Shown: positions 1 to 6,664 of the stretch, in pieces
How the letters are laid out: each line of letters starts with the position of its first letter
Numbering within the stretch: the stretch's first letter is position 1
Assembly (NCBI GenBank): GCA_016932895.1
Contig: JAFGCA010000307.1
Coordinates: 1-12,694 of the forward strand
Source: Sedimentisphaerales bacterium
Lineage (GTDB): Bacteria; Planctomycetota; Phycisphaerae; Sedimentisphaerales; SG8-4
DNA: 12,694 bases
Reading direction: 5' to 3'
Program-made: the position numbers and the translations under genes
Notes under the pieces: generated by a model
Databases searched by the model: none
What the model was told of the DNA's origin: nothing
Seen by the model: the letters and a program-made list of their open reading frames with translations, nothing else

Positions 1-377
1 ATATCGACCGCGCTGAGCGGGCCCATGGCGATGCCTTCTGCGTACAGGCTGTTCCAGATCTCGTCGGTGTTTTCGGCGTTGCGGCCGAGCAGCAGACCGT
101 TGATGAGGCCAGCCGTCTGGTCGTCGGGAAACATCCAGTCCGAGAGATCGGCGCATCCTTGTGCGCCGATGGCGGCGGTGATTCGCACGGCGCACCGGCG
201 TTGCGGCTGCTTTTCGGCGCCCAGGGGCTCGGTTTCGTAGAGGAACCACTCAATATTGGCTATTTTGGTCGGCTCGCCGGCGCGGACGAGGTGCAATACC
301 CTCGCTCCGGCGGTATTGCCCGCCAACAGCAGGGCCCCGGCCGAACCCAGTCTCCTAAGGAACGATCTGCGATTCAT
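1..377 (-). CDS. Tat-exported mandelate racemase/enolase superfamily protein, 3' partial
   Basis: This minus-strand reading frame starts at ATG 377-375 and runs off the left edge with no stop, giving 125 visible residues of a family usually 380-400 long. The N-terminus MNRRSFLRRLG followed by a hydrophobic Ala/Leu stretch is a twin-arginine (Tat) signal, so export is likely. After it come IANIEWFLYETE, a CAVRITAAIGAQGCAD strand pair, LLLGRNAENTDEIWNSLY and GPLSAVD. This is the order seen in the N-terminal capping domain of mandelate racemase/muconate lactonizing enzymes, which end in the S-A-x-D helix before the barrel. The catalytic barrel lies outside the window, so the substrate (for example a sugar acid) cannot be told. 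GAGGAG at 386-381 supports the start, and a strong promoter sits at 600-572. Family membership is from motif recognition; the reaction is unknown. Confidence 0.85.
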   Translation of the reverse strand, partial: MNRRSFLRRLGSAGALLLAGNTAGARVLHLVRAGEPTKIANIEWFLYETEPLGAEKQPQRRCAVRITAAIGAQGCADLSDWMFPDDQTAGLINGLLLGRNAENTDEIWNSLYAEGIAMGPLSAVD

Positions 378-380
378 CGT

Positions 381-386
381 CTCCTC
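381..386 (-). promoter_or_regulatory. Shine-Dalgarno GAGGAG of the enolase-family gene
   Basis: On the minus strand GAGGAG lies 3 nt before ATG 377-375. The spacing is short, but the match is strong and it selects the start that gives a complete Tat signal. Confidence 0.6.
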
Positions 387-571
387 ACGGCCATCTTTGG
401 CCTTCATTTCCGACGAGATCGATGCCTGTGCGGCAGGAAACGGCACCGCCGCGACAGGGTGCATCTTCCTTCTCAGCGGCAGAACTGCGATCTGGTCGCA
501 TCGATGGTTTCGTTACCCCCTTTGCGGGAAGATGGGAACAGACACAGTAGCGGCGCTGCCCATCATGGCCA

Positions 572-600
572 ATTATACCAGCTTTCCACCCGCAAATCAA
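572..600 (-). promoter_or_regulatory. Sigma70-type promoter for the enolase-family gene
   Basis: Read on the minus strand, TTGATT (600-595) is followed after exactly 17 nt by TATAAT (577-572), which is preceded by TGG, giving an extended -10. The -10 is a full consensus match and the -35 matches four of six positions. Transcription would start near 565 and leave a leader of about 190 nt before the start codon at 377. I see no clear riboswitch or operator in that leader. Confidence 0.7.
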
Positions 601-655
601 GCCGCACCGGCCACTGACGCCAGGGCCACGAGCCCGACGCCTCGGCCCGAGCCGG

Positions 656-990
656 CGAATTGGGTTCGTTTCTTCCGGGCCACTTTGCCCGCAATCTGTC
701 GTAATCTCCTTTCCAAAAAGAACTTGAGCCGTTTCCAGGCCTGTGCGAATTGGCTTTGTTTGTCATTCCGGGCTCCGGTATTCGCGGGCTCGGCCGACGC
801 GGATTCCCAATCCGCAATGGCGCGTCTCCCACCTGCACGGATTGGCCTTGTTTCTGCACGCTACGCTCGTTTCTGGCTCAAAAAAGCGGAAATTGGGTTT
901 GTTTGGCGCGTCCGGCGGCCTTTGTCTGGCATGCCGCGGGTCGCAATTGGCTTTGTTTGTCATATCGGGCGTACCGGCGTTTGGCCGGGC
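656..990. repeat. Array of five degenerate AATTGGNTTTGTTT repeat units
   Basis: The core AATTGG(G/C)TT(T/C)GTTT occurs at 658-671, 748-761, 840-853 (with a G for the first A), 891-904 and 945-958, all in the same orientation. Starts are spaced about 90, 92, 51 and 54 nt. Copies two and five share a longer block continuing as TTTGTCAT-TCGGG. On the minus strand the core reads as NKAN, NKPN or NEPN in one frame, KQTQF in another. The 92-nt step breaks the frame between copies two and three, and the spacers are unrelated, so this is probably not one coding sequence. I recall similar NKAN/KQTQF strings in spurious proteins predicted from planctomycete genomes. Function unknown. Confidence 0.75.
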
Positions 991-1122
991 CGGGGCCACG
1001 CTCCTGTCGGGGGTCGGCCTGTGGGAACCCGTCATTCGAACGCGTCGCAACGGAATGTGCGTCTCGCACGCCATCATCGGCTACTCTCACCTTTCTACGA
1101 TGATCGAACCGTATTGGTTCCA

Positions 1123-1151
1123 TATATACCAGACCCATTCCCGCCAGTCAA
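1123..1151 (-). promoter_or_regulatory. Strong sigma70-type promoter reading into the repeat array
   Basis: On the minus strand TTGACT (1151-1146) is followed after exactly 17 nt by TATATA (1128-1123), preceded by TGG. The -35 matches five of six positions. Transcription would start near 1116 and run leftward through the repeat array. No convincing gene lies immediately downstream. It shares much of its sequence with the promoter at 572-600 (GCGGG in the spacer, then CTGGTATA), so the two may be copies or follow the same lineage consensus. Confidence 0.6.
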
Positions 1152-1624
1152 GGGAAAATGACCGCTTGTAGAGGGCAAGGCAATTCCATAGGGGTCCGGC
1201 GGCGCCCCGGCCCGTCATTTCTCTTTCTTGTCGTTCCGCAGCGACGACAAAAAGTACGAAGTTCCCATAATTGAGGTGCGATCCGGGCCGGATAGTGGTA
1301 TACTAACAATGTGGCTTGTCGTTCCCGCGATGGCCACGCAGCGGCTTTTTTCGTCGTGTAAGGAGGATCGGTTTCGCAGGATGGGTGTTCCCGGCAGGGC
1401 GGTCCAGCGCGGTGGTTGCGGCGGCGTGGACGGTTCTGTCGGTAGATTGTCGTCTCAGGAGGTCGGAGTCGGGTGCACATCAACAAACACATCAGCATGG
1501 CAGAAACAGTCTGGGCAGTTCTTCAGGGATAAAGACGCCCTGTTTGGGACCGACGGGGCTTCCCGTACGGACTATTACACCGGTGCACGGACGTCACATA
1601 AGATGTGGTAGATTTGGCATGGCC
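1152..1624. other. Intergenic stretch without a convincing gene
   Basis: No reading frame here resembles a known protein. It contains an inverted repeat TTGTCGT/ACGACAA (1228-1234, 1244-1250), the extended -10 at 1296-1304, and two purine-rich Shine-Dalgarno-like runs, AAGGAGG at 1360-1366 and AGGAGG at 1457-1462. The first run is 14 nt before ATG 1381, which opens a 76-codon frame ending at 1611 with no recognisable features. The second precedes GTG 1473 of a 19-codon frame. Both could be chance. The stretch may be 5' leader of the gene at 1792. Confidence 0.4.
1296..1304 (+). promoter_or_regulatory. Possible extended -10 promoter upstream of the LamG gene
   Basis: TGGTATACT is an extended -10 with five of six consensus bases. 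There is no good -35 at 16-18 nt; the nearest candidate, TTGAGG at 1271-1276, is 22 nt away. If used, it would give the gene at 1792 a leader of roughly 480 nt. It is the only recognisable plus-strand promoter element in this gap. Confidence 0.35.
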
Positions 1625-1673
1625 CCAGAGTGATGTGGGCACAATGCCCTTTCTCAGGAAGGGCACGCTCTGG
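1625..1673 (+). other. Structured leader element upstream of the LamG gene
   Basis: An outer stem pairs CCAGAGTG (1625-1632) with CGCTCTGG (1666-1673), eight pairs including one G-U. Directly inside it, TGCCCTT (1645-1651) pairs with AAGGGCA (1659-1665) around a 7-nt loop. A competing hairpin uses GGGCA (1637-1641) with TGCCC (1645-1649), so the same TGCCC can switch partners. No T-run follows, so it is not an intrinsic terminator. Downstream, GGAGG (1690-1694) precedes a five-codon frame MTENW (1702-1719). The whole could be a regulatory 5' UTR, but no known riboswitch class is recognised. Confidence 0.35.
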
Positions 1674-1776
1674 ACCCTGCAACAGAGATGGAGGAACGCC
1701 TATGACAGAGAATTGGTGACGCGAGTTGGTTTTCGTTCGTTTCAATACCGTAGCGTAGCAGACTGTTTTTTTGAAT

Positions 1777-1782
1777 GAGGAG
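1777..1782 (+). promoter_or_regulatory. Shine-Dalgarno GAGGAG deciding the ATG 1792 start
   Basis: GAGGAG ends 9 nt before ATG 1792, an ideal spacing. An in-frame TTG at 1771 lies upstream of this site, so it cannot use it and would also put charged residues in front of the signal peptide. Confidence 0.8.
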
Positions 1783-1791
1783 AGTTGGCTT

Positions 1792-4700
1792 ATGTTTAGA
1801 ACAAGAGTGATTCTCACGGTTTCTCTGCTGGCATTGTGTGTGGGGCTGACGGCCCAGGCGGGCGACCCGCCGAACTATGCCCTGAACGGGACCGCCACGC
1901 AAAGCACCATGGATTGGGGCGGCGTCCCCGAAAATGGGATCAACGGCAACCTGGGTGATTTCACCCATACGGCCGCCGACGATGCCGACAAGTGGTGGGA
2001 AGTGGATCTGGGTGACATTTACGAACTCAAAGAGATCCTCGTCTACAACCGGGCGAGCTGTTGCGGCGAGCGTCTGGACGGCGTGGTAGTCAAGGCGCTG
2101 GATGCGGACCGGAACGAGATCTACGTGAGCGATCCGGTCGCCGGCGCGGTCACGGCCGACGTCCACGTCTTTGACAACGACGGTGCGGGCTTTGCCGCGG
2201 TCCGTTACATCCGCCTGGAAGGCGGCACGGATTTCCTGTCCATTGGAGAACTGCAGGCCTTTCCGTACTGGCCGTTTGCCTACGGTCCGGAGCCGGCCGA
2301 CGGGGCCGTGGACGTGGATACGACAGAGGTGCAGTGGATCCCGGCCGACGCGGCGGTAGCCCATAACGTGTATCTGGGCACCGATCCCAACGCGATGGAT
2401 CTGGTCGCCGAGGGCGACGGGGCCGCGAGTCAGGCCGCCGTGACGCTGGAACCGGGCGTGACATACTTCTGGCGTGTCGATGCCGTCGATGCCGACGGTG
2501 TGGTCTCGGAGGGCGATGTGTGGAGCTTTGATACGCTGCCGCTGGAAGCGCATTTCCCGAGCCCCTATGACGACCAGGGCAACGTACTGAGCGGCGCGCA
2601 ACTGAGCTGGACGGCCGGCAAGGGCGTCTTGCTGCACAATGTCTACTTCGGCACCGATCCGGAGGCCCTCACGCCTACCATGTATCTGTCGGAGACGTCC
2701 CTCGATCCGGGCCCCCTGGAGGCCGACACGACGTACTACTGGCGGGTGGATGAATTCACCGGCATAACCACCAACGTAGGGCCGCTGTGGAGCTTCACCA
2801 CGCCTGCGGCGATTGAAGTAACCGATCCGAATCTTTTGATTTACTACAACTTCGAATCGGGCGCCCATACGACCGCACTCGATCAATCGGGCCACGGCAA
2901 CCATGCCGCGTTCATGAGAACTCCGGAATGGGCCACGGGCATTGCCGGCGGCTGCCTGGCCATTGAAAGAGATGACGGCGACTACATCGAGACCGTTATG
3001 CCTCTGGGCATCGTCAGCAACACCGTGACCGTGACCGGCTGGGTGAAACACGAGGCATCGCCCCAGGCGTGGTCCGGCATCCTGACGCACAGAAGAGCCG
3101 ATGGCAACCTGGGTCTGCAGCACGACGGCAACGAGCTCCGCTACATGTGGGGTGCCGATTCGTACTGGTGGGTCTCCTCCGGATTGAAGATCCCCAACGG
3201 TGAGTGGTACTTTGCCGCTCTGGCCGTCGCTCCCGATCAGGCGAAGCTGTATCTCGATGGTGTCGGCGCCACGTACACGAATGTTGACGTGCACATACCG
3301 GTAACCTTTGACAGCGGCATTCGTGTTGCCCGAGACCACACTGACGACAGAATCATGACGTGTCTGATCGACGAAGTCAGACTCTATGACAAGACCCTGA
3401 CCGACGAAGAGATTCTCGAGGTAATGGTCCTGGATCCGGCCCAGGCGCAGGTACCGACTCCCGGCAACCGGACCACCCTTGATCCGGAAGACGCGATGAC
3501 CCTGAGCTGGGTTGCCGGCGAAGGGGCTTTTGCTCACTACGTCTATCTGTCAACGGATGCAGAGCTCGTGGCGGCCAGCGACCCGAACGTGCAACTGGGG
3601 ATGAGCGGCGAAACCAGTATGACTCTGGCCGAGCCCCTCGTCAGAGGCGCCACGTACTACTGGAAAGTCGATGAGATGGCGGCCGACGCTTCGATCGTCG
3701 CGGGTCGTGTCTGGAGCTTCACGCTGACCGACATCAACACGGAGAGTTGGGCCGCTGCCATGGCCGTCGCCGAGCCGAACTTCGTCGCTACCCACGTGGC
3801 TGCCGGTGTCTACGATATCGGTGAGCTGGGCGGCGAGATCACCTACGAGTTCGTCGTGCGGGCCAATCCCGACGAGCAAGAGGTCAGCATGGCTCTGATC
3901 GGACGGATCGGGACGTTTGGCGCTACGAGAGCGGCACTGAAGTTCGAGCAGTGGAACAACACCGGCAACTACGGCGCGACCCACTTCGGTGTGATGGACT
4001 ATGATTTCGGCGTGGCCAACACGCTGGGCGAGTACGTCCACCTGGTCTTTGTCTCGAGCGAAGCTGCCGGCACGACCGCGCTGTATGTCGACGGCGTGTA
4101 TCAAGCCAGCGTCGACGGCGCCATCACGTTGGGAGGCATTGTCGGCATCGGGAATGCCACCCGCGATGAAGAAGGCGCTGCCGTCATCGATCCGTTCGAC
4201 GGCACGATCTTCGGCGTGGCGATTTTCGCCGGGGCCCTTTCCGACGAAGAGATCCAGGCACATGCGGACGCCTACTTCACACCGGTGAAGGAGCCCGTAT
4301 TTGTCGAGGATTTCGAGGCCTACGCGGCCGGCAGTGATCTGCACGGCCAGGGTGGCTGGAAAGGCTGGGACAACACGGCCGGCGCCGGCGCCCCGGTGTC
4401 CGATGCGGTGGCCGTCAGCGGCGCGATCTCGGCTGAGATCGGTGGCGGTGCCGACCTGGTGCACGAGTTCAGCATCACCGGCGGCAAATGGGTGTTCTCA
4501 ACCATGCAGTACATCCCCGCCGGCACGACCGGTGAGAACTGGTTCATTCTGCTGAACCAGTACAGCGACACCGGCAGCGGCGGTCCCGACAAGGACTGGT
4601 CCCTGCAGTACGTCTTCAATCTGGAGACCGGCGTCGTCACCTCCCAGGAAAGTGGCGGCACTGCGGACATCGTGTATGACGAATGGGTCGAGCTGATGTT

Positions 4701-4866
4701 CGTGATCGATCTGGACAACAACAGCGCCGAGGGGTACTACAATGGCGCGCTGGTTGGCACCCAGACCTGGGATGACACGGAGCACGCGACCATCGGCGCC
4801 GTCGATCTCTACGGTGCCGGGGCCTCGTCGATCTACTACGACGATATCATCATCACGCCGTTTTAG
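1792..4866 (+). CDS. Secreted multidomain F5/8C, FN3-like, LamG protein
   Basis: This protein of 1024 residues has a Sec signal peptide (MFRTRV, a Leu/Val-rich core, then AQA before GD at residue 23). Domains by eye are: F5/8 type C/discoidin-like (about 25-158, with NYALNGTATQS, WWEVDLG and YIRLEGG); two FN3-like modules (about 166-248 and 253-338); a LamG/concanavalin-like domain (about 344-545, from LLIYYNFESG to DEVRLYDKTLTDEEI); a third FN3-like module (about 553-647); a second LamG-like domain (about 647-830, ending GTIFGVAIFAGALSDEEI); and a C-terminal jelly-roll-like domain (about 833-1024, starting VEDFEAYAAGSDLHGQGGW). The three FN3-like modules share TY(F/Y)W(R/K)VD and a (V/L)WSF ending. 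No catalytic domain, C-terminal anchor or sorting signal is visible. It probably binds glycans or builds extracellular surfaces. A strong terminator follows it, so it is probably transcribed alone. Confidence 0.92.
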   Translation: MFRTRVILTVSLLALCVGLTAQAGDPPNYALNGTATQSTMDWGGVPENGINGNLGDFTHTAADDADKWWEVDLGDIYELKEILVYNRASCCGERLDGVVVKALDADRNEIYVSDPVAGAVTADVHVFDNDGAGFAAVRYIRLEGGTDFLSIGELQAFPYWPFAYGPEPADGAVDVDTTEVQWIPADAAVAHNVYLGTDPNAMDLVAEGDGAASQAAVTLEPGVTYFWRVDAVDADGVVSEGDVWSFDTLPLEAHFPSPYDDQGNVLSGAQLSWTAGKGVLLHNVYFGTDPEALTPTMYLSETSLDPGPLEADTTYYWRVDEFTGITTNVGPLWSFTTPAAIEVTDPNLLIYYNFESGAHTTALDQSGHGNHAAFMRTPEWATGIAGGCLAIERDDGDYIETVMPLGIVSNTVTVTGWVKHEASPQAWSGILTHRRADGNLGLQHDGNELRYMWGADSYWWVSSGLKIPNGEWYFAALAVAPDQAKLYLDGVGATYTNVDVHIPVTFDSGIRVARDHTDDRIMTCLIDEVRLYDKTLTDEEILEVMVLDPAQAQVPTPGNRTTLDPEDAMTLSWVAGEGAFAHYVYLSTDAELVAASDPNVQLGMSGETSMTLAEPLVRGATYYWKVDEMAADASIVAGRVWSFTLTDINTESWAAAMAVAEPNFVATHVAAGVYDIGELGGEITYEFVVRANPDEQEVSMALIGRIGTFGATRAALKFEQWNNTGNYGATHFGVMDYDFGVANTLGEYVHLVFVSSEAAGTTALYVDGVYQASVDGAITLGGIVGIGNATRDEEGAAVIDPFDGTIFGVAIFAGALSDEEIQAHADAYFTPVKEPVFVEDFEAYAAGSDLHGQGGWKGWDNTAGAGAPVSDAVAVSGAISAEIGGGADLVHEFSITGGKWVFSTMQYIPAGTTGENWFILLNQYSDTGSGGPDKDWSLQYVFNLETGVVTSQESGGTADIVYDEWVELMFVIDLDNNSAEGYYNGALVGTQTWDDTEHATIGAVDLYGAGASSIYYDDIIITPF

Positions 4867-4985
4867 ATCGAGTTATGACGTCAGGGTTCCCGTTGCGATG
4901 CCAGAGCTGACCGGGCCCCGGGACGAACCGGGCCATGCTATGGCGCAGTGACGCAAGTCATGCAAACGGGAGCCACCGCAACGCG

Positions 4986-5020
4986 AAGGGCTGCGATTTC
5001 CACGTCGCAGCCCTTTTTTC
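4986..5020 (+). terminator. Intrinsic terminator after the LamG protein gene
   Basis: A perfect 11-bp stem pairs AAGGGCTGCGA (4986-4996) with TCGCAGCCCTT (5005-5015) around an 8-nt loop. A run of six T (5014-5019) overlaps the stem end. It lies 120 nt after the stop at 4866 and separates this gene from the operon beginning at 5444. Confidence 0.93.
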
Positions 5021-5106
5021 TTCCTCCTCCCGCCGACAACGCCCGTTCGTCGTGTGTGCGAAAACATCCTGGCGATTGCAGATTACGGCGTGGAAAGCCG
5101 ACTCTT

Positions 5107-5200
5107 TCACCCCTGCGAAAGCAGGGGTCCAGGAAACACCCGAAGCATCCTGGATTCCCGCCCCCGATCAGGTCGAGGGCAGGCTCTGCGCGGGAATGAC
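5107..5200. repeat. Dispersed palindromic repeat with three stem pairs
   Basis: CCCCTGC (5110-5116) pairs with GCAGGGG (5121-5127) around a GAAA tetraloop. TCCAGG (5128-5133) pairs with CCTGGA (5149-5154). ATTCCCGC (5154-5161) pairs with GCGGGAAT (5190-5197). The wording (CCTGCGAAAGCAGG, then TCCAGG, then TGGATTCCCGC, then GCGGGAATGAC) is that of the extragenic repeats found in many copies across unrelated bacterial genomes. It is probably a non-autonomous or REP-like element with no coding role. Confidence 0.7.
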
Positions 5201-5443
5201 ACGGAGCGTTGCCATTGAGGGCGGGCAGCGGACCCGAGGCGCGATGCCCGGAAATCTGCGCAGGCACCGTTTCTCCCGGAAGAGAAATTCATCGTGGAAC
5301 AAGATGTGCGTGTCCGTTAGACTGCTCGTGATTCGTGTCGTTGTGGTGGTGTGGTGGGTCATCGTGGAGCCCCCTCGGCGACACGGCGGTAGATGCGTGG
5401 AGAAAGTGGTTGAACCGCCGACGGGCAGGAAGAGAGAATCTGC
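5201..5443. other. Leader region of the deoxysugar operon
   Basis: No gene is seen. A weak -10-like TAGACT occurs at 5318-5323 without a good -35. A loose inverted repeat, GTGTCG (5335-5340) with CGACAC (5379-5384), encloses a G-rich stretch. The operon promoter is probably here, but I cannot place it. Confidence 0.4.
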
Positions 5444-6628
5444 ATGGCCATGATACAACGTTCCGCTGCGACGCAAGCCAAGCTCGAACGCCTGCGCCGG
5501 ACGCTGGCGCACGAGGAGCCGGATCGCGTACCGGTCAGCGACTTTTTCTGGGGCGGTTTCCTGGATCGCTGGCGGCGGGAGCTTGGGTTGCCGGACGATG
5601 CCGATCCCTACTACCACTACGATCTCGACTGGATCGTCACCATTCCCAACATGGACCCGCACATCAAGCCTTTCGATACGATTCGCGAGAGCGAAAACGA
5701 GGTGTGGGTCAAGACGGGCTTCGAGACCGTTCTGCGCAAGCGTCTGGATTTGCCGATGCCGGAGCAGATGTCCTGGGACACCGACAGCATCGAGAAGCTG
5801 GAAGGCTTCGAGTTCGACGATCCCGGCGACCGGCGTCGCTTCTTCGCCGCCGGTGACAACCAGATCGCCGGCGTCGGGGACGGTTTTCAGCGCAACAGCC
5901 CGCCGTGGGTGGAAACGGTCAAGAAGCTCCGGGTCGATTTCCCCGTTTTCGGCAGCATGATTGAGGCGAACGAGTGTCTCACACGGCTCATCGGCCAGGC
6001 CAACACGCTGCTGTGGATGGGACTGTACCCGGAGCGGCTGGGGGCCTGCATCAATCGCATCGGCGAGTTTTACCTCAACTGCTGCAAGGCGGCGATCGAC
6101 GCGGCCGACGGGCACCTCGACGGCTTCGTCATCTGGGGCGACGTCGCGTATCGCAAGGCCATGTTCTATGCCCCGGACTACTGGCGACAGTACTGTAAGC
6201 CCTGGGTCAAGGCCATGGTCGAGCACTGTCACGCCTGCGGTCTGCCCGTGATCTATCACGGCTGCGGCAACGTGAAAGCGATTTTCGAGGACTACATCGA
6301 GATCGGCGTCGACGCGTACAATCCCTTGGAAGTGAAGGCCGGCATGGACGTGGTGGACTTGCGCCGTCGATACGGGCACCGCATCGGTTTCTGCGGCAAC
6401 CTCGACGTGCAGAAGTGGGAGCGGGGCGACCGCGATGAGATTCGCGCCGAGATCCTGCGCAAGCTCAGCGCGGCCCGGGGCGGCGGGCTGATCTTCCAGT
6501 CGGACCACTCGGTTACCAGTGGCGTCTCCGGCCGGACCTATGATTACATCGTCAAGCTGATTCGCGAGCAGGGGACCTACCCGCTCGATCTGGGCGAATT
6601 CGAGGAACACTGTAACGCGACCGTGTGA
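5444..6628 (+). CDS. Uroporphyrinogen decarboxylase (URO-D) superfamily protein, not HemE
   Basis: The 394-residue protein has the length and layout of URO-D/methyltransferase barrels: an N-terminal helix with EEPDRVPVSDFFW, a barrel middle, VIYHGCGN (H272-x-C274), GFCGNLD (C317) and SDHSVTSGVS (D354-H355) near the end. It lacks the RQAGRY porphyrin-binding motif of HemE, so a haem role is unlikely. The H-x-C pair recalls the zinc site of MtaA/CmuA-type corrinoid methyltransferases. The later zinc cysteine of those enzymes is not seen where expected; Asp-His occupies that area. The cytoplasmic role is unknown, and the sugar-transport neighbours suggest a part in carbohydrate use. AGGAAG at 5427-5432 precedes the start by 11 nt, and ATG 5450 is an alternative. 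The stop is 36 nt before the next gene, consistent with an operon. Confidence 0.88.
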   Translation: MAMIQRSAATQAKLERLRRTLAHEEPDRVPVSDFFWGGFLDRWRRELGLPDDADPYYHYDLDWIVTIPNMDPHIKPFDTIRESENEVWVKTGFETVLRKRLDLPMPEQMSWDTDSIEKLEGFEFDDPGDRRRFFAAGDNQIAGVGDGFQRNSPPWVETVKKLRVDFPVFGSMIEANECLTRLIGQANTLLWMGLYPERLGACINRIGEFYLNCCKAAIDAADGHLDGFVIWGDVAYRKAMFYAPDYWRQYCKPWVKAMVEHCHACGLPVIYHGCGNVKAIFEDYIEIGVDAYNPLEVKAGMDVVDLRRRYGHRIGFCGNLDVQKWERGDRDEIRAEILRKLSAARGGGLIFQSDHSVTSGVSGRTYDYIVKLIREQGTYPLDLGEFEEHCNATV

Positions 6629-6664
6629 CGGAGCTCTCATCGCGGCCCAATCAAGGAGAACTCT

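Noticed and set aside
656..990. CRISPR array
   Set aside because: Repeats are short and degenerate, and spacing varies from 51 to 92 nt; no cas genes nearby.
763..1077. 104-codon minus-strand frame with NKAN-type motifs
   Set aside because: The motifs come from the DNA repeats, and other copies fall in another frame; kept only as a possibility within a finding.
256..1161. 301-codon plus-strand frame
   Set aside because: It opposes the start of the enolase-family gene and runs through the repeat array; no protein-like features.
1228..1250. Inverted repeat TTGTCGT/ACGACAA as a terminator
   Set aside because: Neither strand has a proper T-run after the stem.
1381..1611. 76-codon plus-strand frame after AAGGAGG
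   Set aside because: The spacing of 14 nt is too long and the product has no recognisable feature.
1771..1791. Upstream in-frame TTG start for the LamG protein
   Set aside because: The ribosome site at 1777-1782 fits ATG 1792, which also begins a standard signal peptide.
1654..3537. 627-codon minus-strand open frame
   Set aside because: It is antisense to the LamG protein, with no recognisable domain, and crosses into the leader.
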